Shown: one piece after another, positions 29,626 to 39,007 of the stretch | Position numbering within the stretch: position 1 is the first letter of the stretch | Layout: every line of letters begins with the position of its first letter | DNA from: Noviherbaspirillum soli | GTDB taxonomy: Bacteria; Pseudomonadota; Gammaproteobacteria; Burkholderiales; Burkholderiaceae_D | Length of the DNA stretch: 64,000 nucleotides | Direction: 5' to 3' | NCBI RefSeq assembly: GCF_015352955.1 | Contig: NZ_JACYOX010000023.1 | Location: 28,105-92,104 of the forward strand | Program-made: the position numbers and the translations under genes | Notes under the pieces: model-generated | What the model saw: the letters and a program-made list of their open reading frames with translations, nothing else | Database searches by the model: none | Told to the model about the DNA's origin: nothing

Positions 29626-30822
29626 TTACATCCGCTCGAAGATGCCGGCCGCCCCCATCCCGGTTCCAACGCACATCGTCACCATCCCGTACTTCAAATT
29701 CTTCCGCCGCAGCGCATGCACCACCGTAGCAGACCGGATCGCACCGGTCGCCCCGAGCGGATGGCCAAGCGCGATCGCGCCGCCCATCGGGTTGACTTTG
29801 GACGGGTCCAGCCCCAGGTCCTGGATCACCGCCAGCGCCTGCGCGGCAAAGGCTTCGTTCAGCTCGAACCAGTCGATCTGGTCCTGCGTGATGTTGGCCG
29901 CGCGCAGCGCCGCGGGAATCGCTTCCTTCGGACCGATGCCCATGATCTCGGGCGGCACGCCGCGCACGGCGAACGAGGCGAAACGCGCCAGCGGCGTCAG
30001 GTTGAACTGCTTCAGGATCCTCTCGCTGACCAGGATCAGCGCACCGGCGCCGTCGGAGGTCTGCGAGCTGTTGCCGGCCGTGACCGTGCCCTTGGCAGCG
30101 AATACCGGGCGCAACCTCGCCAGCGCTTCCAGGCTGGTGTCGGCGCGCGCGCCTTCATCCACGCTCACGGTGCGCGTCTTCACATCGATTTCGCCGCTGG
30201 CCAGATTCGGGAATTTCTCGATGATGTCCACTGCGGTGGTCTCATCGGCAAACTCGCCGGCCTGCTGGGCGCGAATTGCCTTGAGATGCGACTCCAGCGC
30301 AAACTGGTCCTGCGCCTCGCGCGACACCTTCCATTGCTTGGCGACGTTCTCCGCGGTCAGGCCCATGCCGTAGGCCATGCCGACATTCTCGTCCTTGAAG
30401 ATGCCCATGTTCATCGATGGATGATGTCCCATCATAGGCACCATGGACATCGACTCGACGCCAGCCGCGATCATCACATCGGCCTGGCCGACACGGATGC
30501 GGTCGGCCGCCATCGCCACCGCGGTGATGCCGGAGGCGCAATAACGGTTGACGGTCACGCCGCCCACGGTCTTGGGCAGGCCGGCCAGCAGTACCGCCAT
30601 GCGGGCCAGGTTCAGGCCCTGCTCGGCTTCGGGGAACGAGCAGCCGACGATGGCATCCTCGATCAGCGCCGGGTCGAGCCCGGGCACCTGGGCCACGGCC
30701 GATTGCATCGCACGCACCAGCAGGTCGTCCGGGCGGGTATGGCGGAACATGCCGCGCGGCGCCTTGCCGATCGGCGTGCGGGTGGCGGCGACGATGTAGG
30801 CGTCTTGTATTTGTTGGCTCAT
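29626..30822 (-). CDS. Acetyl-CoA C-acyltransferase (thiolase)
   Basis: This 398-residue thiolase has the acylated active-site Cys in VNRYCASGITAVAMA, the GGAIALGHPLGATGA His motif and the second catalytic Cys in TMCVGTGMGAAGIFE. It cleaves 3-ketoacyl-CoA to acetyl-CoA and a shortened acyl-CoA in the cytoplasm. The N-terminus DAYIVAATRTPIGKAPRGM is typical. It follows the hydroxyacyl-CoA dehydrogenase gene by 10 nt, with GGAGAATAGAA before its ATG, so it is part of the beta-oxidation operon starting at 35102. Confidence 0.93.
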   Translation of the reverse strand: MSQQIQDAYIVAATRTPIGKAPRGMFRHTRPDDLLVRAMQSAVAQVPGLDPALIEDAIVGCSFPEAEQGLNLARMAVLLAGLPKTVGGVTVNRYCASGITAVAMAADRIRVGQADVMIAAGVESMSMVPMMGHHPSMNMGIFKDENVGMAYGMGLTAENVAKQWKVSREAQDQFALESHLKAIRAQQAGEFADETTAVDIIEKFPNLASGEIDVKTRTVSVDEGARADTSLEALARLRPVFAAKGTVTAGNSSQTSDGAGALILVSERILKQFNLTPLARFASFAVRGVPPEIMGIGPKEAIPAALRAANITQDQIDWFELNEAFAAQALAVIQDLGLDPSKVNPMGGAIALGHPLGATGAIRSATVVHALRRKNLKYGMVTMCVGTGMGAAGIFERM

Positions 30823-30832
30823 TTCTATTCTC

Positions 30833-33220
30833 CTAGTTGCGCACCGGCTTGCCGGTTTGCATCATGCCCATGATCCGCTCCTGCGTTTTCGGATGGCCGA
30901 GCAGTTCCATGAATGCCTTGCGTTCGAGGTCGAGCAGCCACTGCTCCGACACCAGGCTGTTGGGTTCGATATCGCCGCCGCTGACGATTTCGGCAATCAT
31001 CATGCCGAGCTTGTAGTCGTGGGCCGAGATGAAGCCGCCATCGCGCATGTTGACCAGCTGCGCGCCTATCGTGGCCATGCCGTAGCGGCCGGCGACCGGC
31101 ACCAGCGCGCGGTTCGGCGCGCGGTAGCCTGCATCAAACATCGCGCGCGCTTCCACCCTGGCCACGTGCAGCAGTTCATGGGCATTGAAGACCACGGTGT
31201 CGTTGGCCGACAGGTAGCCCATCTTCTTCGCTTCCAGCGCCGACTTCGATACCTGCGCCGTGGCGGCATTGGTGAAGTAGGTCTTCAGGAACTGCAGCAG
31301 GTCGTTGCCCTTGGCATCGGCGGCCGCGCGCAGCGCGGCTTCCTTCAGGCCGCCGCCGGCCGGCACCAGGCCCACGCCCACTTCCACCAGGCCCATGTAG
31401 GTTTCCAGCGCGGCCACGCGCCTGGCCGCATGCAGCGCCAGCTCGCAGCCGCCGCCCAGGGCCAGGCCGGCAACCGCGGCCACCACCGGCACATTGGCGT
31501 ACTTCATGCGCAGCAGCGCGTTCTGCAGCTTGGCCACTTCCGGTCCGATCGCCTTGACGCCGCCCGACATGAACACCGGCAGCATCGCCTGCAGGTCGGC
31601 GCCAGCCGAGAATGCGCCGCCCTGCGCCGCGTCGGCATTCCAGATCACCAGGCCCTTGTAGCTGGCCTCGGCTTCGTCGATGGCGCGGTTCAGGCCGGCG
31701 ATCACGCCCGGTCCGATCACATGCATCTTGGTCTTCAGCGACAGCACCAGCACTTCGTCGCCGCCATGCCAGGCGCGCACCGAGTCATCCTCGAACACCG
31801 TGGTGCCAGCCTTGCCGCCATCGGCCGCGCCTTCGCCCAGCAGCGGCGCGCGGAATGGCTGGCGTCCATAGACGGCAAGGCCGGAGCGCGGCACATAGGC
31901 CTTCTTCGCCGGCGACCACGAGCCTTCGGCGGCATGCACGCCGTCGCGGCCGTCGAAGACCCAGTCGGGCAGCGGCGCATTGGACAGCGCGCGGCCAGCC
32001 TCGATGTCTTCCCTGACCCAGGTCGCGACCTGCTGCCAGCCGGCGGCCTGCCAGTTCTCGAACGGGCCCTGGCTCCAGCCGAAGCCCCAGCGCAGCGCGA
32101 AGTCGACATCGCGCGCATTGTCGGCAATGCTCTCCAGGTGCACCGCGATGTAATGGAAGGCGTCGCGGAAGATGGCCCACAGGAACTGCGCCTGCGGATT
32201 GGTCGAGTCATGCAGCGCCTTCATGCGCTTGGCCGGGTCCTTTTCCTTCAGGATGCGGCCCACCAGGTCGTCGGCCTTGGCGCCGCCGGGCACATAGCCT
32301 CCGCTCGCCGGGTCGATGCGCTGGATGTCCTTGCCGACCTTCTTGTAGAAGCCGGCGCCGGCCTTCTGGCCCAGCGCGCCGGCTTCGATCAGCTTGCCCA
32401 AGAGCGCCGGGGTTTCGTACACCGGGAAGAAGGGGTCGTCCTTCAGGTTGTCCTGCATGGTCCGGATCACATGGCCCATGGTGTCCAGGCCCACCACGTC
32501 GGCGGTGCGGAAGGTGCCGGACTTGGCGCGGCCCAGGCGGGCGCCGGTCAGGTCATCGACTACATCCACCGACAGGCCGAACTTCTCGGCTTCCCGGATC
32601 GTGGCCAGCATGCCGAAGATGCCGACGCGGTTGGCGATGAAGTTGGGCGTGTCGATCGCCCGCACCACGCCCTTGCCCAGCGTGGAAGCAAGGAAGCCTT
32701 CCAGCTGGTCCAGGATTTCGGGACGGGTGGCGGCGGTCGGGATCAGTTCCACCAGATGCATGTAGCGCGGCGGATTGAAGAAGTGCACGCCGCAGAAGCG
32801 CGCCTTGAGGTCGGCATCGAAGCCTTCGGACAGCGCCGTGATCGACAGGCCGGATGTGTTGGAGGCGAAGATCGCATTCGGCGCGATGTGGGGCGCGACC
32901 TTCTTGTACAGGTCATGCTTCCAGTCCATGCGCTCGGCGATGGCTTCGATGATCAGGTCGCAGCCCTTCAGGATGTCGAGGTTGTCCTCGTAGTTGGCGA
33001 CTTCGATCAGCGCCGCCTGGTCGCGGTCGGCCAGTGGCGCCGGACTCAGCTTCTTCAGGTTTTCAATGGCGCGCAGCACGATGCCGTTCTTCGGGCCTTC
33101 CTTGGCCGGCAGGTCGAACAGCACCACGGGCACGCGGGCGTTGACGCAGTGCGCGGCAATTTGCGCGCCCATCACGCCGGCGCCCAGCACGGCGACTTTC
33201 TTGACGATGAAATTTGACAT
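30833..33220 (-). CDS. 3-hydroxyacyl-CoA dehydrogenase/enoyl-CoA hydratase fusion (FadN-type)
   Basis: This bifunctional 795-residue enzyme has the dehydrogenase first and the crotonase domain last, the FadN order rather than the E. coli FadB order. The Rossmann motif VAVLGAGVMGAQIAAHCV is at residues 8-25. FCGVHFFNPPRYMHLVELIP and ANRVGIFGM are HAD signatures. The hydratase part shows GAFSAGADLQAML and AAVAGLALGGGCELALHA. It converts enoyl-CoA through hydroxyacyl-CoA to ketoacyl-CoA. I start it at 33220 (MSNFIVKKVAVLG); 17 more upstream codons are open. Confidence 0.94.
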   Translation of the reverse strand: MSNFIVKKVAVLGAGVMGAQIAAHCVNARVPVVLFDLPAKEGPKNGIVLRAIENLKKLSPAPLADRDQAALIEVANYEDNLDILKGCDLIIEAIAERMDWKHDLYKKVAPHIAPNAIFASNTSGLSITALSEGFDADLKARFCGVHFFNPPRYMHLVELIPTAATRPEILDQLEGFLASTLGKGVVRAIDTPNFIANRVGIFGMLATIREAEKFGLSVDVVDDLTGARLGRAKSGTFRTADVVGLDTMGHVIRTMQDNLKDDPFFPVYETPALLGKLIEAGALGQKAGAGFYKKVGKDIQRIDPASGGYVPGGAKADDLVGRILKEKDPAKRMKALHDSTNPQAQFLWAIFRDAFHYIAVHLESIADNARDVDFALRWGFGWSQGPFENWQAAGWQQVATWVREDIEAGRALSNAPLPDWVFDGRDGVHAAEGSWSPAKKAYVPRSGLAVYGRQPFRAPLLGEGAADGGKAGTTVFEDDSVRAWHGGDEVLVLSLKTKMHVIGPGVIAGLNRAIDEAEASYKGLVIWNADAAQGGAFSAGADLQAMLPVFMSGGVKAIGPEVAKLQNALLRMKYANVPVVAAVAGLALGGGCELALHAARRVAALETYMGLVEVGVGLVPAGGGLKEAALRAAADAKGNDLLQFLKTYFTNAATAQVSKSALEAKKMGYLSANDTVVFNAHELLHVARVEARAMFDAGYRAPNRALVPVAGRYGMATIGAQLVNMRDGGFISAHDYKLGMMIAEIVSGGDIEPNSLVSEQWLLDLERKAFMELLGHPKTQERIMGMMQTGKPVRN

Positions 33221-33311
33221 GGTTGTAGTCCTGGAACGTTGGGTGCGGGCCGCCGCGCCGACCTGCTGCAAGCGAGCGGGTCGGCGGGATGCTGCGGCGG
33301 TTTTCCGTGGT

Positions 33312-35102
33312 TTAGATCAGGTCGGCGTCCAGCGCCATCAGGCTGGCCGAGCCCGAGCGGGCCTGGCGGATCAGCATCGCGGTTTCAGGCAAGAGGCGCG
33401 CGAAGTAGAAACGCGCGGTGCCCAGCTTGGACTGGTAGAAGCTGTCGCCGGAGTCCTGCTTTTCCAGCGCGATCTTGGCCATGCGGGCAAAGAAGTAGGC
33501 AAACACCAGGTGGCCGACCACGCGCAGGTAAGGCACGGCGGCGGCGCCGACTTCGTCTTGGTTCTGGAAGGCCTTCATGCCGATTTCCATGGTCAGCTTG
33601 GTGACCTTGTCGCCGAGGTCGGCCAGCGGCGTGATGAACTCGGACATCGCTTCATCGGTGCCATTCTCCTCGACGAAGGCCTGCACCTGGGCGCCGAACT
33701 TGCGCAGCTTGGCGCCATTGTCCATCAGCACCTTGCGGCCCAGAAGGTCGAGCGACTGGATGGTGTTGGTGCCTTCGTAGATCATGTTGATGCGCGAGTC
33801 GCGCACATACTGCTCCATGCCCCATTCGGAAATGAAGCCGTGGCCGCCATAGACCTGCATTGCCTCAGAGGTGGCGATCCAGCCATTGTCGGTCAGGAAG
33901 GCCTTGATGATGGGCGTGAGCAGCGCGACCTGGTCGGCCGCGTCCTTGCGCACTTCCTCGTCCGGGTGGTTCAGCTCGCGGTCGATCAGCAGGGCGGTGT
34001 AGTAGCTGAATGCGCGGCCGCCTTCGGCATAGGCCTTGGCGGTGAGCAGCATGCGGCGCACGTCCGGATGCACGATGATCGGGTCGGCTGGCTTTTCCGG
34101 CGCCTTCACGCCGGACAGGCTGCGCATCTGCAGGCGGTCCTTCGCATACACCAGCGCGTTCTGGAAGGCGACTTCGGTCAGGCCCAGCGACTGCATGCCC
34201 ACGCCCAGGCGGGCCGCGTTCATCATCACGAACATCGCATTCAGGCCCTTGTTGGGCTGGCCGATCAGCCAGCCGGTGGCGCCGTCCATGTTCATCTGGC
34301 AGGTGGAGTTGCCGTGGATGCCCATCTTCTCTTCGATCGCGCCGCAGAAGATGCGGTTGCGGTCGCCCAGCGAGCCGTCCGGGTTGGGGATGAACTTGGG
34401 CACCAGGAACAGCGAAATGCCCTTGGTCCCGGCCGGCGCGTCAGGCAGGCGTGCCAGCACCAGGTGAACGATGTTTTCCACCATGTCATGCTCGCCGGCG
34501 GAGATGAAGATCTTGCCGCCGGTGATGCGGTAGGAACCATCGGCCTGCGGCTCGGCCTTGGAGCGCAGCATGCCGAGGTCGGTGCCGCAGTGCGGCTCGG
34601 TCAGGCACATGGTGCCGGTCCATTCGCCCGACACCAGCTTGGACAGGTACAGCGCTTTCTGCTCCGGCGTGCCATGCGCATGCAGGCACTCATAGGCGCC
34701 ATGCGACAGGCCGGGATACATGGTCCAGGCCTGGTTGGACGAATTCAGCATTTCATAGAACGCGTTGTTCAGCACCACGGGCAGGCCCTGGCCGCCGTAT
34801 TCCGGGTCGGCCGACAAGGACGGCCAGCCGGCGTCGATGTACTGCCGGTAGGCTTCCTTGAAGCCCTTTGGCGTTGTCACTTCATGGGTTTCCTGATTCA
34901 GCCTGCAGCCTTCGCGGTCGCCGCTGTGATTGAGCGGGAACACCACCTCGGACGTGAACCTGCCGCCCTCCTCCAGCACCTGGTTGATGATGTCGGCATC
35001 GACTTCCGCATGCGGCGGAAGCTGCTTCAATTCATTTTCGACCTGCAGCAACTCGTGCAGAACGAACTGCATGTCCCGTATCGGGGCGACATATTGACCC
35101 AT
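33312..35102 (-). CDS. Acyl-CoA dehydrogenase
   Basis: This 596-residue FAD enzyme performs the first beta-oxidation step, acyl-CoA to trans-2-enoyl-CoA. The sequence has GTMCLTEPHCGTDLGMLRSK, YRITGGKIFISAGEHDMVEN, TGWLIGQPNKGL and the C-terminal VYGGHGFISEWGMEQYVRD and IYEGTNTIQSLDLLGRKV (with the catalytic Glu). The length, about 200 more than short-chain ACADs, matches the long C-terminal-extended group often annotated DmdC/FadE-like. It is the first structural gene after the TetR regulator, with GGAGAAAAAC before ATG. Confidence 0.93.
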   Translation of the reverse strand: MGQYVAPIRDMQFVLHELLQVENELKQLPPHAEVDADIINQVLEEGGRFTSEVVFPLNHSGDREGCRLNQETHEVTTPKGFKEAYRQYIDAGWPSLSADPEYGGQGLPVVLNNAFYEMLNSSNQAWTMYPGLSHGAYECLHAHGTPEQKALYLSKLVSGEWTGTMCLTEPHCGTDLGMLRSKAEPQADGSYRITGGKIFISAGEHDMVENIVHLVLARLPDAPAGTKGISLFLVPKFIPNPDGSLGDRNRIFCGAIEEKMGIHGNSTCQMNMDGATGWLIGQPNKGLNAMFVMMNAARLGVGMQSLGLTEVAFQNALVYAKDRLQMRSLSGVKAPEKPADPIIVHPDVRRMLLTAKAYAEGGRAFSYYTALLIDRELNHPDEEVRKDAADQVALLTPIIKAFLTDNGWIATSEAMQVYGGHGFISEWGMEQYVRDSRINMIYEGTNTIQSLDLLGRKVLMDNGAKLRKFGAQVQAFVEENGTDEAMSEFITPLADLGDKVTKLTMEIGMKAFQNQDEVGAAAVPYLRVVGHLVFAYFFARMAKIALEKQDSGDSFYQSKLGTARFYFARLLPETAMLIRQARSGSASLMALDADLI

Positions 35103-35179
35103 GTTTTTCTCCAGAAGAGCGATGGCTAGATTGATCAGTCGGACTGTCTTGTCGACAGCGATTCAGTTCCTGTGTCGCA

Positions 35180-35809
35180 TCAGCGGCTTGCCACTTCCAC
35201 GGCGCGGTAGCTTTCGAGCAGGCGGTCGAAGCCGACCTGCGCGCGGCCAACGCTGCCGGGGCGCTTGATGAAGCGTGCATCGTGGTGCAGCGCCAGCACC
35301 AGGCCATACATTTCATACACCATCTGCTGCGGGTCGGTATCGGGGCGCAGGTGGCCGCACTCGACCGCCTGCTCCACGCAGCGGCGCAGCGCGTCCTGCC
35401 ATGCCCTGACCATGCCGACCAGCTCCTCGCGGATCGCGCCCGGCCGGTCGTCATACTCGGCCGCGCCGCTGATGTAGATGCAGCCGGAAGCGATTTCCAT
35501 CGTCACCCGCTTGACCCAGCGCGAGAACATGCTTTGCAGGCGCGGCAGGCCGCGCGGCTCCTGCATGCTGGGATAGAACACCTCCTGCTCGAAGTGATGG
35601 TGATACAGCTTCAGCACTTCGATCTGCAGGTCTTCGCGCGATCCGAAATGCGCAAATACGCCTGATTTGCTCATGTTCATCTTGTCGGCAAGCAGGCCGA
35701 TGGTCAGGCCTTCGAGGCCGTCGCGGCTTGCCAGGCCAAGCGCTACGTCAAGGATCGCTGCGCGGGTCAGTTCGCCCTTGCGCATGAATTTCGGTGTCGT
35801 GTCAGTCAT
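35180..35809 (-). CDS. TetR family regulator of the beta-oxidation operon
   Basis: This 209-residue protein has an N-terminal HTH: TRAAILDVALGLASRDG followed by LTIGLLADKMNMSKSGVFAH and FGSREDLQIEVL. The C-terminal domain has the layout of TetR_C regulators near fatty-acid genes (SGAAEYDDRPGAIREELV). It sits 77 nt ahead of the acyl-CoA dehydrogenase gene in the same direction. I infer that it represses the operon and itself and is released by an acyl-CoA. A palindrome 55 bp upstream of its start is a candidate operator. Confidence 0.88.
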   Translation of the reverse strand: MTDTTPKFMRKGELTRAAILDVALGLASRDGLEGLTIGLLADKMNMSKSGVFAHFGSREDLQIEVLKLYHHHFEQEVFYPSMQEPRGLPRLQSMFSRWVKRVTMEIASGCIYISGAAEYDDRPGAIREELVGMVRAWQDALRRCVEQAVECGHLRPDTDPQQMVYEMYGLVLALHHDARFIKRPGSVGRAQVGFDRLLESYRAVEVASR

Positions 35810-35863
35810 GATGGAACTCAGTGAGTCCTGTAAAAAACGATGGGAACAGAAACGAACTGAATG

Positions 35864-35873
35864 CGAACGTTCG
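35864..35873. promoter_or_regulatory. Candidate TetR operator palindrome
   Basis: The perfect 10-bp palindrome CGAACGTTCG lies between the TetR gene (starts 35809) and the leftward Hsp15 gene, 55 bp upstream of the TetR start codon. The neighbouring bases (AATGCGAACGTTCGTACTATT) extend the symmetry weakly. TetR regulators bind palindromes of this kind near their own genes. No direct evidence links this one to the protein. Confidence 0.45.
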
Positions 35874-35974
35874 TACTATTATGCAGCCACTCTTAAATGT
35901 CAAACTGCAACCTAGAGTGGCTGTTCTAGAGATTTGGTTCTATGCGGCAATGCATCATGGGACCGCTGTGCGGG

Positions 35975-36349
35975 TCAGAAGCGGCTGATCAGGCGGCGGT
36001 CGCGCTTGGTTGGACGGCCCTTGATGTCGGCCCCAGGCTCCCGGAAATAGCGGCGGTCTTCGGCGGCCTTGGCGCGCCGTTCGACGCTGCCTTCGGTCTC
36101 CTCGTACAGCGCCTGCGCAAAGTTGGCGGCACGCCGCACGTCGGACAGTTCCTTCACCACCACTTCCCATTCGGTGGAACCGTTATCGACTTCCACCCGG
36201 TCGCCCGGCTTGACGCCTCGCGCCGGCTTGACGCGGTCGCCGTTGAGCCTGATCTTGCCATTGTCGACGGCATCGGTTGCCATGCTGCGGGTCTTGAAGA
36301 AACGGGCTGCCCACAGCCACTTGTCTATTCGTACACTTTCATTCGTCAT
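35975..36349 (-). CDS. hslR: Hsp15-like S4-domain RNA-binding protein
   Basis: This 124-residue protein begins RIDKWLWAARFFKTRSMATDAV with NGKIRLNGDRVKPARGVKPGD, a clean S4 domain, and has a basic C-terminal tail (GRPTKRDRRLI). This is the heat-shock protein Hsp15, which binds 50S subunits carrying stalled peptidyl-tRNA and helps recycle them. The length is the usual one. It is divergent from the ECF sigma gene at 36499. Confidence 0.9.
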   Translation of the reverse strand: MTNESVRIDKWLWAARFFKTRSMATDAVDNGKIRLNGDRVKPARGVKPGDRVEVDNGSTEWEVVVKELSDVRRAANFAQALYEETEGSVERRAKAAEDRRYFREPGADIKGRPTKRDRRLISRF

Positions 36350-36498
36350 CTCTTTGATCCATAAGCTAATCCACCCTGTATATCGCGGTTTTTACGCGAT
36401 TTTCAATCATTTGTGCGAATAGCGCTCATTGGTTTATGCGTACAATCGCTGTCTGATGCGTCCATGCAACTCTTCCACCCATTCAGGAGGCACACGCC

Positions 36499-37077
36499 TT
36501 GTCCAATACCGATCCGCAACAGCTCAGAAGCCTACTGGCCGCCGTCGCCCGCAGAGAGGCGGCGGCCTTTCGCGCGCTCTATGACGCCACATCGCCGAAA
36601 CTGTTTGGCTTTGCGCTGCGTATATTGAACAGGAAGGAACTGGCGGAAGAAGTATTGCAGGAGAGTTTCGTCAGCGTCTGGAACAATGCCGGCAGCTACC
36701 AGGCCGGCCTGGCCGCGCCGATGACATGGATGACCACCATCGTGCGCAACCGCGCCTACGACCTGCTGCGCCGCCTGGATGCGACAGTGGAAATCGATGC
36801 GGACACCTTTGACAAGGACGTGATGGAAGCCCTCGAAAGCACCGATCCCAGCCCTTTAGACGCGCTCAGCATGGATGCAGAGGCCAAGGCGCTGGCGCAT
36901 TGCTTTTCCCGGCTCGAAGGCCTGCACCGGCAAGCCATCGCGCTGGCCTTTTACCATGACCTGTCGCACAGCGAAGTGGCGCAGCAGATGAAGCTGCCGC
37001 TGGGCACGGTCAAGACCTGGGTGCGGCGCGGGCTGGAACGGCTGCGCACCTGCCTGACCCGACTGGAGGGCGCATGA
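36499..37077 (+). CDS. ECF-type RNA polymerase sigma factor
   Basis: This 192-residue sigma factor has region 2 (AAFRALYDATSPKLFGFALR, EEVLQESFVSVWNNAGSY, WMTTIVRNRAYDLLRRL) and region 4 (GLHRQAIALAFYHDLSHSEV, LPLGTVKTWVRRGLERLR). It starts with TTG at 36499, with a perfect AGGAGG 8 nt upstream, which decides this start. The next gene overlaps by 4 nt and encodes its anti-sigma factor. The layout resembles SigK-RskA pairs that answer redox or envelope stress. Confidence 0.92.
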   Translation: MSNTDPQQLRSLLAAVARREAAAFRALYDATSPKLFGFALRILNRKELAEEVLQESFVSVWNNAGSYQAGLAAPMTWMTTIVRNRAYDLLRRLDATVEIDADTFDKDVMEALESTDPSPLDALSMDAEAKALAHCFSRLEGLHRQAIALAFYHDLSHSEVAQQMKLPLGTVKTWVRRGLERLRTCLTRLEGA

Positions 37078-37778
37078 ATATCGAGCGCAATCCCGAACTG
37101 CTGGACAGGCTGGCCGCCGAGTATGTGCTGGGCACGCTGCGCAACGGCGCGCGCCGTCGCTTCGAGACCCTGCTTGCGCATCATGCGACCATGCGGCGCG
37201 TGGTGGAGCAATGGCAGGACAGGCTGTGCCCGCTGGCGCAGTTCGCGCCGGCAGAAGCGCCGCGGCCGCAGGTATGGGACAACATCGCGCGCGCCACCGG
37301 CATCGCGCCACGGCCGGCAGGCTTAATGATGCGGCTGCGCGAAAGCCTTTCCTTCTGGCGTGGCCTGGGCCTGGCGTCCAGCGCGCTGGCCATGGTACTG
37401 GCAGCCGTGCTGCTGACGCAGCAGGCGAACGTTCAGGCGCCGCCGTCCTTTGTTGCGATGCTGGCCGATGACAAGTCGCAGCCGGTGGCGGTGGTCACGG
37501 GCGACGCCCGCCGCCATCTGCTGACGGTGAAGCTGGTGGCGGCGCAGACAGTGGCGGCCGACCGCAGCCTGGAACTGTGGGCGGTGCCGAAACAGGGCAA
37601 TCCGCGCTCGCTGGGCCTCTTGGCGGCCGACGGCAGCATTACCCTGCCCTTGCCGGCGAATGCGACGCCCGACACGGTGGCCCTGCTGGCGGTGACGGTC
37701 GAACCCAAGGGCGGTTCGCCCAAGGCCGACGGACCGACCGGACCCATCGTGTTCAAGGGCGCCTGGCTGCGCATCTGA
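37074..37778 (+). CDS. Anti-sigma factor (RskA-like membrane protein)
   Basis: The 234 residues have a cytoplasmic N-terminal part that binds sigma (DRLAAEYVLGTLRNGARRRF, the zinc-less anti-sigma/asp-type motif), one membrane span (LGLASSALAMVLAAVLLTQ, about residues 98-117) and a periplasmic RskA domain (LAVTVEPKGGSPKADGPTGP, VFKGAWLRI). The ATG overlaps the sigma factor stop (37074-37077), so the pair is made together. It would hold the sigma factor at the membrane until a periplasmic signal releases it. Confidence 0.9.
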   Translation: MNIERNPELLDRLAAEYVLGTLRNGARRRFETLLAHHATMRRVVEQWQDRLCPLAQFAPAEAPRPQVWDNIARATGIAPRPAGLMMRLRESLSFWRGLGLASSALAMVLAAVLLTQQANVQAPPSFVAMLADDKSQPVAVVTGDARRHLLTVKLVAAQTVAADRSLELWAVPKQGNPRSLGLLAADGSITLPLPANATPDTVALLAVTVEPKGGSPKADGPTGPIVFKGAWLRI

Positions 37779-37793
37779 AACAGCGCCAGCCCG

Positions 37794-38957
37794 TCAGGTA
37801 TAGCGTCCCATGGTGATGAGCCGCATCAGGCCGCGATAGAGCAGGAAGGCGGTGCCGTACCAGGCCCGCCGGTGCCACGGCGTATTGCGGAATTCCTCGG
37901 CGTGCACGGGCACCGCATCCCGGACGCCATGGCGGATATGGTCTCGCAGCGCGTGCGCGAATTCCGCATCCTTGACCACGATGTTGGCTTCCTGGTTCAC
38001 GAACAGCGAAAAGCCGTCGTAGTTGCTGGAACCCACGGTGGCCCATTCATCGTCGACCACGGCCACCTTGCCGTGCAGCTGGGTCTTCTGGTATTCGAAG
38101 ATCTTCACGCCATGCTCGAGCAGCTTGGGATAGAAGGAGCGCGCCACCGCGTCCTGCATCCTGAACTGTCCCACGCCCAGCAGCAGCGTCACATCCACGC
38201 CCCGCTCGGCGGCGCGGCACAGCGCGTCGCGCATCTTGCGTCCCGGCGCAAAATACGGATTGGCCAGCCAGGCGCTTTCCCGCGCGTGGCCGAGCGCATG
38301 CATGTAGGCGCGCTGTATGGTGCGGCGGTTGCGCAGGTTGTCGCGCACCACCAGCGCCGCGAAGGCGGGCGCATTGACGTTCTCGACATGGGTGGTGCGC
38401 AGCTTGCGGATGCGCTCGATGCGTTGCTTCAGGTCCAGCTTGCCCAGCCTGGCCCACTGGGTCGTTACCTCTTCATGAATGGCGGCCACCAGCGGTCCGG
38501 TGATGCGCACGCCAAAGTCCCAGCGCGGCGCCGGCAGCGGCGCAGCCGAATCATCGTCCGAGATCAAGTCGTCATTGATGTTGAGGCCGCCAAGGAAGGC
38601 GACCTTGCGGTCGATCACGCAAATCTTGCGATGGGTGCGCGCCACGCCGCGCCGGAAGAAGGGATTGAAGCTGCGATGCTGCACGCCGCCGGCCTGCAGT
38701 CTTTCCTTGAGCTTCCTGGTATGGGTGTTGCCGGTGCCGGTCCAGTCGGTGATCACATGCACACGCACATGGCGCTTCGCAGCCCGGATCAGCGCGTCCT
38801 CGATGCGGTGCGCGGTGGGGTCGTCCGCGAAGATGTAGGTTTCCAGGTAGATCTCGGAAGCCGCGCTGTCGCATGCCGCTTCCAGCTCCGGAAAGAACTC
38901 CGCGCCGCAATGCAGCAGGGTCAGCTTGTTGTTGGCGGTGTAGGAAACCGGACGCAT
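37794..38957 (-). CDS. clsB: Cardiolipin synthase of the ClsB type
   Basis: This 387-residue phospholipase-D superfamily protein has two HKD motifs: HRKICVIDRKVAFLGGLNIN around residue 110 and HGKVAVVDDEWATVGSSNYD around residue 295. It has no N-terminal membrane spans, so it fits ClsB rather than ClsA. It makes cardiolipin from two phospholipids at the inner membrane. In E. coli clsB lies next to ybhP (EEP family), and the same pairing is seen here with the gene at 39008. Confidence 0.88.
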   Translation of the reverse strand: MRPVSYTANNKLTLLHCGAEFFPELEAACDSAASEIYLETYIFADDPTAHRIEDALIRAAKRHVRVHVITDWTGTGNTHTRKLKERLQAGGVQHRSFNPFFRRGVARTHRKICVIDRKVAFLGGLNINDDLISDDDSAAPLPAPRWDFGVRITGPLVAAIHEEVTTQWARLGKLDLKQRIERIRKLRTTHVENVNAPAFAALVVRDNLRNRRTIQRAYMHALGHARESAWLANPYFAPGRKMRDALCRAAERGVDVTLLLGVGQFRMQDAVARSFYPKLLEHGVKIFEYQKTQLHGKVAVVDDEWATVGSSNYDGFSLFVNQEANIVVKDAEFAHALRDHIRHGVRDAVPVHAEEFRNTPWHRRAWYGTAFLLYRGLMRLITMGRYT

Positions 38958-39007
38958 GGATTACCGCCTGAAATAAGTTACGTTCACCGCCAACGCCATC
39001 CCCTGCC

